Notes under the pieces: model-generated
Seen by the model: only the letters and a program-made list of their open reading frames with translations
Databases searched by the model: none
Told to the model about the DNA's origin: nothing
DNA from: Parachlamydia sp.
Lineage (GTDB): Bacteria; Chlamydiota; Chlamydiia; Chlamydiales; Parachlamydiaceae
Assembly (NCBI GenBank): GCA_021298935.1
Contig: JAJTHR010000029.1
Coordinates: forward strand, 1 to 6,167
Length of the DNA: 6,167 nt
Reading direction: 5' to 3'
Part shown: positions 1 through 6,139 of the stretch, piece after piece
Position numbering within the stretch: the stretch's first letter is position 1
Layout: every line of letters starts with the position of its first letter
Position numbers and translations under genes: made by a program

Positions 1-1
1 A

Positions 2-185
2 AATTTTTGGCGGCGAGATTTTATGTCCCAGTGCATTGCGGAGATCGCAGCAAACTTGGATAAGTTAGCAAGATCGAGCAATGAGCTGGGACGCAAAAGA
101 TGCCGATGAAAAATTTAAAGACCTATCCGCGCGTGGTATAACGCCTATTCTTTCAAAAGAAGCTCTGGAGTGTTCAATCCAATAA
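2..185 (+). pseudogene. Possible frameshifted 3' end of a + strand gene, faintly PKS ketoreductase-like
   Basis: A + strand frame is open from base 2 to a TGA at 107-109 and reads ...IAANLDKLARSSNELGRK. A second frame, open from 69 and ending at a TAA at 183-185, reads KDADEKFKDLSARGITPI and then LSKEALECSIQ. Skipping one A in the AAAA run at 95-98 joins them into about 60 uninterrupted codons. The two halves recall, in order, the end of a polyketide/fatty-acid synthase ketoreductase domain: a segment like AN..LD.LA.....LGR, then a tail like F..L..RGI.PI...EAL. The WGPW-type segment normally between them is missing. The match is from memory and by eye, so the family call is weak. The stretch is antisense to the last 40 or so codons of the minus-strand gene, so at most one strand is likely to be under selection here. 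It could equally be chance open sequence. Confidence 0.3.
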
Positions 186-652
186 CACAATACAGTTGGC
201 CTGCCTTTAAACGTCGTTTTCAAATTTAACCACACTTTTTGCTCGGGCGCTAAGTAATCGGTGATGTGACAGTGAAGATCGGAGGGAAGCTGAAGGAGAG
301 CACTCGGAGTGTGAATGCTGACAAAGTTTTTTAAAATTCTAATTTGTCTTTTCTGGGCTCTTTTATGCGTTAATTTTTCCAATTGTTGCAATTGGTTAAA
401 TAATTGAAAGTTATTAATTATATTATCTTCACCATTTTGAATAATCGTTGATTTAAAATAAATACAACCTTGCACGATTGTTTCAAAATCAATTCTTTTA
501 TTCAAATGATGATGTTCATCTATTCCTAAATGAATAAATTCTACTAGGCGGTTGTACCTGTCAGTGGTCGAATATTTTTTTATATGATTGGATTCATCGG
601 ATAATTTTAATCTTTTAGCTGGAGGTGTTAAGGAATCGATCTGAACATTCAT
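65..652 (-). CDS. Small F-box-like protein with an NLS-like N-terminal peptide, candidate host-directed effector
   Basis: I do not recognise this 195-residue protein as a named family. Near the N terminus residues 10-19 read PPAKRLKLSD, very close to the c-Myc nuclear localisation signal (PAAKRVKLD) and fitting the K-K/R-x-K/R rule. Residues 81-112 are a basic, Gln- and Lys-rich, probably helical stretch. Residues 119-149 (start LLQLPSDLHCHITDYL) look like an F-box: Leu-Pro, then I..YL, then a WLNLK..FK stretch. F-box proteins bind Skp1 and bring targets to SCF ubiquitin ligases, and environmental chlamydiae encode many. Most carry the F-box first with leucine-rich repeats after it. Here it is near the C terminus with no repeats, so the product is either differently built or truncated. 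No signal peptide or membrane segment is seen. Residues from about 156 on are antisense to a + strand open frame and may be read-through tail. The coding region is AT-rich, unlike the glgE side. No Shine-Dalgarno precedes the ATG. Secretion and function are inferred only. Confidence 0.6.
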   Translation of the reverse strand: MNVQIDSLTPPAKRLKLSDESNHIKKYSTTDRYNRLVEFIHLGIDEHHHLNKRIDFETIVQGCIYFKSTIIQNGEDNIINNFQLFNQLQQLEKLTHKRAQKRQIRILKNFVSIHTPSALLQLPSDLHCHITDYLAPEQKVWLNLKTTFKGRPTVLCYWIEHSRASFERIGVIPRADRSLNFSSASFASQLIARSC

Positions 653-678
653 AGCTATTTGATTTAAAAAAATAAAAG

Positions 679-714
679 CTTGCCATCTTATCCAATATTT
701 TTTTATCTGGCAAG
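679..714. promoter_or_regulatory. 7-bp inverted repeat in the divergent intergenic region, possible operator
   Basis: CTTGCCA at 679-685 is the exact reverse complement of TGGCAAG at 708-714, with 22 bases between. Each arm contains a TTGCCA read inward, so each strand offers the same -35-like hexamer. The minus-strand copy has a fair -10 box 17 bases on. The plus-strand copy has only a poor one (TTATCT at 703-708). The right arm ends 12 bases before the glgE ATG, beside its ribosome binding site. It could be a dimeric regulator site controlling both directions, or an RNA stem with a large loop in the glgE leader. Seven base pairs is short enough to arise by chance. Confidence 0.35.
685..713 (-). 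promoter_or_regulatory. Candidate sigma-70-type promoter for the minus-strand F-box-like gene
   Basis: Read on the minus strand there is a -35 box TTGCCA (713-708, five of six matches to TTGACA), a 17-base spacer (707-691) and a -10 box TAAGAT (690-685, four of six, keeping the key first T, second A and last T). Transcription would begin near base 678, giving a leader of about 25 nt before the ATG at 652. The leader has no obvious Shine-Dalgarno. Box quality and exact spacing support the call, but it is untested. Confidence 0.45.
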
Positions 715-715
715 T

Positions 716-721
716 AAGAGG
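716..721 (+). promoter_or_regulatory. Ribosome binding site of glgE
   Basis: AAGAGG lies five bases before the ATG at 727, a normal Shine-Dalgarno spacing. It supports this start. The protein also matches the GlgE family from about residue 8 onward (VIVNVTPLIDEGRYPIKRV), so a later start is unlikely. Confidence 0.7.
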
Positions 722-726
722 TCTAT

Positions 727-2643
727 ATGCTGGAAGAAGGGCGCAACCGCACAGTCATTGTCAATGTTACACCACTGATTGATGAGGGACGCTACCCCAT
801 CAAAAGAGTCACCGGAGAAAAAGTCTTTGTCTCAGCCGACATCTTTGCCGATGGACATGGCCAACTTGCAGCTTATTTGTTATTCAGGCGCATGAACCAA
901 TCGGCTTGGGAGAAGCAAGCTATGTCGCCTCTTGGGAACGACCGATGGGGCGGCCATTTTACCGTCCATTCCATTGGAGAGTACGAATACACGATTATTG
1001 CATGGATCGATCGGTTTAAAAGCTGGCAGCACGATTTCCAAAAAAATAGGGATAATCAAGAGGATCGGCAAATTGGCATCAACATGCTTAAAGAGTTAGA
1101 AAGAAGCGCTGAACTGGAAGAGTGGCTGCTAGCGATCGCCCGGGCTGATCAGGAAGAATCGATCAGGCTGCTTTTGGATCCCCTTTTACACTCTCTTATC
1201 CGTTGCCACCCCTTAAATCAACGCTTTATCACTGAATTAGATAAAAATTTAAAAGTCATTGTCGATCCAAAACTTGCCCAGTTCAGCGCCTGGTACGAAA
1301 TGTTTCCGCGATCGGCGGGCATTGAGAGCAAGCATGGGACCTTTAAGGATTGTGCAAGGCTCCTCTCCACCATTGCCGGCATGGGATTTGATATTCTCTA
1401 TTTACCTCCCATTCATCCCATTGGGCACACAAAGCGTAAGGGTAAAAATAATCAACTCATGGCATTGGATTCCGATCCTGGAAGCCCCTGGGCAATCGGC
1501 AGCCATGAAGGGGGCCATTATGCCACTCACCCTTGCTTGGGAACTCTTCAGGATTTCAAGAACCTTGTAGCCCAGGCAAAAGAGTGCGGCATTGCCATCG
1601 CGATCGACCTGGCTTACCAATGCTCACCCGACCATCCCTATATTCAGGAACATCCGGAATGGTTTTCTTGGCGCCCTGATGGATCTATCCAGTATGCAGA
1701 GAATCCCCCCAAAAAATATGAAGACATTGTCCCGTTTAATTTCGAATGCAGCAATTGGAAAGAGCTGTGGCACGAGCTAAGGGACATTGTCTATTACTGG
1801 ATCAATCAAGGTGTGACTGTTTTCCGCGTCGATAACCCGCACACAAAACCGTTTCCCTTTTGGGAGTGGCTGATTGAGACGGTCAAGCAAGCACATCCGG
1901 AAATCATCTTCCTTTCAGAAGCTTTTACACGTCCAAAAGTGATGCTCCACCTGGCAAAAATCGGTTTTACGCAGTCTTACACCTACTTCACATGGCGCCA
2001 TACAAAAAAAGAACTGACAGATTATGTCGTTGAGTTGACTAAAACCCCTTTAAAGGAATTTTTCCGCCCGAATTTCTGGCCAAACACCCCCGATATTCTG
2101 CCAAAAGAGCTTCAGTCGGGCGGAAAAGAGATGTTTATGGTGCGCTTTATTCTTGCCGCCACCCTCTCATCTAATTACGGGCTGTATGGCCCTCCCTTCG
2201 AGCTGATGATCGCCCGGGCGATCGAAGGGACGGAAGAATACCTGGACGCCGAAAAGTACGAAAGCCATGCCTGGACGCGCAGGGAACAGTCGCTTGAACA
2301 TTTGATCACCCGTTTAAATGCGATACGCAAAAAAAATCCGGCCCTTCAAATCACTCAGAACATTGAATTTCACGAAACAGACAATGAACATCTTCTTTTT
2401 TATAGCAAAATCATTCCCCAACCCTTCAATGCCCTCCTGATTGCCGTTAACTTGAAGCCTGCTGAAACACTACGGGAGACCCTACGTCTTCCCTTGCAAA
2501 ATCTCGGTCTTCATCCAAACAGTCCCTATTTACTGCATGAGCTGCTCACAGACAGGAAAATGAATGGAAAAGGGGAAGCACTGACGCTGACTCTTGAACC
2601 TGGAATGCCTGCTGCTCTTTTTAAAATTAAAAGGGGTTCTTAG
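727..2643 (+). CDS. glgE: Alpha-1,4-glucan:maltose-1-phosphate maltosyltransferase (GlgE, GH13_3)
   Basis: GlgE extends alpha-1,4-glucans by transferring maltosyl units from alpha-maltose 1-phosphate and releasing phosphate, in the cytoplasm. The N-terminal beta-sandwich plus helical region covers roughly residues 1-200, with the family opening P.I..GR.P.KR..GE.V.V.AD.F.DGH. The catalytic (beta/alpha)8 barrel starts near WYEMFPRS and DILYLPPIHPIG and runs to about residue 530. A C-terminal beta domain follows. Expected residues are present: nucleophile D369 in FRVDNPHTKP, acid/base E398 in IIFLSEAFTRP, and third carboxylate D456 in FWPNTPDIL. Their spacing (29 and 58) is almost that of the Streptomyces enzyme. 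At 638 residues it is slightly shorter than most relatives (about 660-700), with no missing core motif. It is first in a two-gene operon: its TAG is followed directly by the treS-mak ATG, so its substrate is made by the next gene. No frameshift is seen. Confidence 0.96.
   Translation: MLEEGRNRTVIVNVTPLIDEGRYPIKRVTGEKVFVSADIFADGHGQLAAYLLFRRMNQSAWEKQAMSPLGNDRWGGHFTVHSIGEYEYTIIAWIDRFKSWQHDFQKNRDNQEDRQIGINMLKELERSAELEEWLLAIARADQEESIRLLLDPLLHSLIRCHPLNQRFITELDKNLKVIVDPKLAQFSAWYEMFPRSAGIESKHGTFKDCARLLSTIAGMGFDILYLPPIHPIGHTKRKGKNNQLMALDSDPGSPWAIGSHEGGHYATHPCLGTLQDFKNLVAQAKECGIAIAIDLAYQCSPDHPYIQEHPEWFSWRPDGSIQYAENPPKKYEDIVPFNFECSNWKELWHELRDIVYYWINQGVTVFRVDNPHTKPFPFWEWLIETVKQAHPEIIFLSEAFTRPKVMLHLAKIGFTQSYTYFTWRHTKKELTDYVVELTKTPLKEFFRPNFWPNTPDILPKELQSGGKEMFMVRFILAATLSSNYGLYGPPFELMIARAIEGTEEYLDAEKYESHAWTRREQSLEHLITRLNAIRKKNPALQITQNIEFHETDNEHLLFYSKIIPQPFNALLIAVNLKPAETLRETLRLPLQNLGLHPNSPYLLHELLTDRKMNGKGEALTLTLEPGMPAALFKIKRGS
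2632..2636 (+). promoter_or_regulatory. Ribosome binding site of treS-mak inside the glgE 3' end
   Basis: AGGGG lies within the last codons of glgE, seven bases before the ATG at 2644. Together with the directly abutting TAG and ATG codons it implies translational coupling, so the two proteins should be made in linked amounts. Confidence 0.75.
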
Positions 2644-5600
2644 ATGCAATCTGAACCTCTTTGGTTTAAGCAGGCCGTCATATATCAGCTCCACATTAAA
2701 GCCTTTTTTGATGCAACCCAAGATGGCACTGGCGATTTGAAAGGATTGCTTCATAAATTGGACTATCTGGATGATTTAGGAGTCACCGCCATTTGGCTGC
2801 TCCCCTTTTTTCCCTCACCCCTGAAGGATGATGGTTATGACATTTCCAATTATTTTGATGTCCATCCGCTCTACGGCTCGCTTGGCGATTTCAAAAAATT
2901 GATTAAAGCAGCCCATGCACGCAATATCAAAGTCATCACCGAGCTTGTTATTAACCATACCTCCGATCAACACCCGTGGTTTCAAAAGGCCCGCAGGGCA
3001 AAGAAGGGGTCTGCCGCGCGCAATTTCTATGTCTGGAGCGATGAGGCGGACAAGTACCTGGAAGCCAGAATTATCTTTGAAGATTTTGAAAAGAGCAATT
3101 GGACCTGGGATCCCCTCGCCAATGCCTATTTTTGGCACCGCTTTTATTCCCATCAACCCGACCTCAATTTTGAGAGCCTCCATGTGCAGAAAGAAATCAC
3201 ACGGGCGCTTGATTTTTGGTTTGACTTAGGGGTCGATGGCTTGCGTTTAGATGCTGTCCCCTATCTGTTTGAGGAAGACGGTACTAATTGCGAAAATCTA
3301 GAAACGACGCATCAGTACATCAAAAAGCTGCGGCGCCATATAGACAGCAAATACCCTGGGCGTATCCTGATTGCCGAAGCCAATCAATGGCCGGAAGATG
3401 CCGTCAACTATTTTGGTTCAGGCGATGAATGCCACATGGCCTTCCATTTTCCGTTGATGCCCCGCCTATTCATGGCCGTGCAAATGGAGGACAGCTTTCC
3501 GATCGTTGATATCTTAGAGCAAACCCCCTCCCTTCCCGCAGCCAGCCAATGGGCTCTTTTCTTACGCAACCACGATGAACTGACGTTGGAAATGGTCTCT
3601 GATGACGAAAGGGACTACATGTACCGCATTTATGCCAAAGATCCCCAAGCCAAAATTAATTTGGGAATCCGCAGACGTCTGGCTCCCCTGCTGGACAATG
3701 ACCGCGCAAAAATAGAATTGATGAACATCCTTCTTTTTTCCCTTCCCGGCACCCCTGTGATCTATTATGGTGATGAAATCGGAATGGGTGACAATTACTT
3801 TCTCGGAGACCGCAACGGTGTCCGCACCCCAATGCAATGGAATGCCAATCGCAATGGAGGGTTCTCTGAAGCCCATCCGCAACAGCTTTATTTGCCCCTC
3901 ATCATTGACCCGCTTTATTCAAAAGAGGTGGTCAATGTGGAAAATCAGGTAAATAACCCCTCCTCTTTGCGCTCCTGGATAAAAAACATGATCGCGATAC
4001 GTAAAAACCATCCGGCCTTTGGAGAAGGAGAGCTGGAATTTATTCCCACAGACAACTTCAAAGTCCTGGCTTTTATCCGCACACATCATGACGAAACTTT
4101 GCTGATTGTCATCAATCTCTCTAGATTTCCAGAAGCGGCCGAACTGAATTTATCCAAGTATAACGGCTACGTTCCTTATGAGCTTTTGCATCACAATCCC
4201 TTTCCTCCCATCAAACAAACAAACTATGCCCTTACACTTGGACCCCGTGGTTTTTATTGGCTAGGCCTTTCTACCCATCCCATTGGCAGCATGGAAGACA
4301 CCTGTCAGATCCTTGAATTGGGCGCTCATTGGGAAACTCTTTTTGAAGAACCTCATCTTAACTTTTTGCTCGAAAAAGTCCTCCCCCGTTTTTTACAGAA
4401 CAGCCGCTGGTTCCGGAGCAAGACATGGGCAATTGAGGCAGTCGAGCTGATCAGCAGAGTGAGGATTGACCCTACAGAGCTGTGCTTGATCGCTGTCCAT
4501 TACTCTCATTACGATCTGGTTGAAAACTATTGCCTGTTTTTATCCTTCCTCCCTCAGGAAAAGCTGGACGATTTCAAGACGGCACATCCCGAAGGCATTA
4601 TTGCCTATCTGAAAATGAAGGACCATGCAGGCGCTCTGATTGAAGGAGTGCAGATGGAGAGTTTGCGTAAAAAACTTTTGCAGTCTTTTATCAAAGGAAA
4701 AAAAATTAAGTTTCAGGATCAAGAGCTTCATTTTATGGCAGGAAAGGAGCTTGAAAGGGAGCAAATAAAGAAAGCTTTGTCCCACCCCTCCGTTGCCTTA
4801 AAAAGCGAGCAAAGCAATACAGCTGTCATTTATGACCACAAGTTTTTTCTTAAGATATTCAGAAAAATTGAAGAGGGCATCCATCCGGATGATGAGATGG
4901 AGCGCTATCTAACCGAAAAGGCCCACTTTCCAAATATTGCAAAGTTTTGCGGTAAAATTGAATGGCATCGACCCGATCATTCCCCTGCCTGCCTCGCACT
5001 TTTAGAGACAGTTGTAGCGAATCAAGGGGACGGCTGGCTGCTCGCGATTCATACCCTTTCTCAGTTTTATGATTTGCTATTTTCAAGAGGGCCCCCTGAT
5101 GACTTGGGCAAACCGATTGAAGAGCTGGTCAACGGACAGTTCATTGAAGCAATTGGCCTGCTGGGGAAAAGAACGGCCGAGCTGCATCTGGCGCTTGCAA
5201 ATGCCAAAGATGAACCCCAATTTATTCCGGAAAAATTTACCCTTCTGTATCAACGCTCTGTCTATCAAGGAATGCGTAGCCGCTTAAAAAAAGTGTTCCA
5301 CCTCCTCAATAAAATGAAGGATCAAAATGAGAAATTGGTGGGGGTGGCTGAAAAAGTCCTTGAAAAAGAGGCTGAAATTCTCGATTTCTTTTTCCAAAAA
5401 ATGCAAACAAAATTTGGCATTTATAGAATACGCATTCATGGAGATTACCACTTAGGCCAAGTCCTCTTTACAGGGAAGGATTTTTATATCGTCGATTTTG
5501 AAGGGGAACCGATGGCTTCCTTAAGCGCCCGGCTTCTGAAGCGTTCAGCCTTGCAGGATGCGGCCGGGATGCTTCGTTCTTTCCACTATGCAGCCCACTA

Positions 5601-5889
5601 TGCACTGGCAAAAAGCATCATCCCCCCAGACAAGCAAGCGTCTTTTGTCTATTGGGCCGATTATTGGACCGCAGAAATGTCGGACATTTTTTTGCGCTCC
5701 TACCTGCCCGTCGTTTCTAAAAGTCCGGTCCCCCTCTATCCTCAGGATCCGGCGCATTGCTCAGGCTTGTTGCGCTGTTTCCTTTTAGATAAAGCCATTT
5801 TTGAGCTCTACTACGAATTAAACATGCGCCCCGATTGGGCAGCGATCCCTTGCAGGGGAATTCTTAATTATATGAATAAAAAAAATTAA
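2644..5889 (+). CDS. treS-mak: Fused trehalose synthase-maltokinase (TreS-Mak)
   Basis: This 1081-residue bifunctional enzyme interconverts trehalose and maltose (TreS, GH13_16) and phosphorylates maltose to alpha-maltose 1-phosphate with ATP (maltokinase, Pep2-like), supplying GlgE. TreS spans about residues 1-540. Its markers are VINHTSDQHPWF, HQPDLNFES, nucleophile D203 in GLRLDAVPYLFE, acid/base E245 in ILIAEANQWPED, D311 in LRNHDELTLEMV, and YYGDEIGMGDN. A C-terminal beta domain ends near residue 540. The kinase half begins near residue 560 with a family N-terminal cap (LPRFLQNSRWFRSKTWAIE, 580-598). It continues with the ATP-site Lys K737 in FLKIFRKIEEG, the catalytic loop HGDYHLGQ (base D934, metal-binding Q939) and DFEGEP (D951), as in aminoglycoside-phosphotransferase-fold maltokinases. 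Such fusions of about 1,100 residues are common, so length and order are normal and both active sites look intact. No signal peptide is seen, so it is cytoplasmic. It is second in the glgE operon. The stop codon directly follows an 8-A tract. Confidence 0.97.
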   Translation: MQSEPLWFKQAVIYQLHIKAFFDATQDGTGDLKGLLHKLDYLDDLGVTAIWLLPFFPSPLKDDGYDISNYFDVHPLYGSLGDFKKLIKAAHARNIKVITELVINHTSDQHPWFQKARRAKKGSAARNFYVWSDEADKYLEARIIFEDFEKSNWTWDPLANAYFWHRFYSHQPDLNFESLHVQKEITRALDFWFDLGVDGLRLDAVPYLFEEDGTNCENLETTHQYIKKLRRHIDSKYPGRILIAEANQWPEDAVNYFGSGDECHMAFHFPLMPRLFMAVQMEDSFPIVDILEQTPSLPAASQWALFLRNHDELTLEMVSDDERDYMYRIYAKDPQAKINLGIRRRLAPLLDNDRAKIELMNILLFSLPGTPVIYYGDEIGMGDNYFLGDRNGVRTPMQWNANRNGGFSEAHPQQLYLPLIIDPLYSKEVVNVENQVNNPSSLRSWIKNMIAIRKNHPAFGEGELEFIPTDNFKVLAFIRTHHDETLLIVINLSRFPEAAELNLSKYNGYVPYELLHHNPFPPIKQTNYALTLGPRGFYWLGLSTHPIGSMEDTCQILELGAHWETLFEEPHLNFLLEKVLPRFLQNSRWFRSKTWAIEAVELISRVRIDPTELCLIAVHYSHYDLVENYCLFLSFLPQEKLDDFKTAHPEGIIAYLKMKDHAGALIEGVQMESLRKKLLQSFIKGKKIKFQDQELHFMAGKELEREQIKKALSHPSVALKSEQSNTAVIYDHKFFLKIFRKIEEGIHPDDEMERYLTEKAHFPNIAKFCGKIEWHRPDHSPACLALLETVVANQGDGWLLAIHTLSQFYDLLFSRGPPDDLGKPIEELVNGQFIEAIGLLGKRTAELHLALANAKDEPQFIPEKFTLLYQRSVYQGMRSRLKKVFHLLNKMKDQNEKLVGVAEKVLEKEAEILDFFFQKMQTKFGIYRIRIHGDYHLGQVLFTGKDFYIVDFEGEPMASLSARLLKRSALQDAAGMLRSFHYAAHYALAKSIIPPDKQASFVYWADYWTAEMSDIFLRSYLPVVSKSPVPLYPQDPAHCSGLLRCFLLDKAIFELYYELNMRPDWAAIPCRGILNYMNKKN

Positions 5890-6085
5890 TTCAGCCTTAA
5901 CATTTAATCCCCATGATGAAAAAAAACTGGTCGCTGTGTTAAAGCAGCAAATTGCCGGATGCCATTCATGGGAAGAGATGGAAGTGCTTATGCAATCCTT
6001 CAAACAAGAAATTTTCATTCAGGTACTCATACCATTTCCCGAAATTAAAATCATAAATTTGACTTGTGATCACCTTCATCTTTAA
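5876..6085 (+). other. Open frame without a credible start after treS-mak, possible gene remnant or slippage extension
   Basis: In the frame one base off from treS-mak, the sequence is open from 5876 (after a TGA at 5873-5875) to a TAA at 6083-6085. From 5894 it reads ALTFNPHDEKKLVAVLKQQI and then AGCHSWEEMEVLMQSFKQEI, an ordinary-looking, probably helical protein. Its first ATG is only at 5978. Losing one A from the 8-A run (5878-5885) would join it to the treS-mak ATG at 5872, giving a 70-codon frame starting MNKKINSALTF, or extend TreS-Mak by about 66 residues. A purine-rich AGGGG at 5854-5858 lies 13 bases before that ATG, rather far for a ribosome site. I do not recognise a family. An N-terminal transposase remnant is one possibility. 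The minus strand of the same bases is also open (5818-6018), but its Cys- and Ser-rich translation looks like a shadow. Confidence 0.3.
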
Positions 6086-6139
6086 AAGATCTCTCCTTGT
6101 TGATATTCAAAGATATCAACTTCGAAAAGATCTTTTAAA
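6081..6139. terminator. 59-nt imperfect hairpin, possible bidirectional terminator or repeat element
   Basis: A perfect 12-bp inverted repeat (TTTAAAAGATCT at 6081-6092, AGATCTTTTAAA at 6128-6139) encloses a second perfect 8-bp one (GTTGATAT at 6099-6106, ATATCAAC at 6113-6120) with a CAAA loop closed by a T-G pair. The two stems are nearly coaxial, separated by six and seven mostly unpaired bases. The stem is AT-rich, and a TTTT run lies in each strand's 3' arm, so it is not a textbook GC-rich intrinsic terminator. It is about 190 bases past treS-mak and could end transcription from either side. The alternative is an end of a small palindromic repeat. Confidence 0.45.

Noticed and set aside
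680..708. Plus-strand promoter for glgE: TTGCCA with TTATCT 17 bases on
   Set aside because: The -35 box is good but the -10 box keeps only the first and last T. No better -10 was found in this 74-base region, so I do not list a glgE promoter. One may lie inside the neighbouring gene.
1132..1139. GCGATCGC octamer resembling the cyanobacterial HIP1 repeat
   Set aside because: Only one copy is seen and nothing else suggests a cyanobacterium. A single octamer is expected by chance.
2208..2223. Perfect 16-bp palindrome GATCGCCCGGGCGATC inside glgE, with 12 of its bases repeated at 1134-1145
   Set aside because: Both copies fall on codons for an Ile-Ala-Arg-Ala stretch in a well-conserved gene. 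The palindrome is explained by that coding sequence, and there is no sign of a regulatory role.
2815..3229. Open frames of 104-122 codons in other frames of treS-mak
   Set aside because: They overlap the highly conserved TreS catalytic core, have no ribosome sites, and their translations look like frame shadows of the real gene.
5818..6018. 66-codon minus-strand open frame across the end of treS-mak
   Set aside because: It is antisense to the certain treS-mak end, has a Cys- and Ser-rich translation without recognisable features, and the + strand frame reads more like protein.
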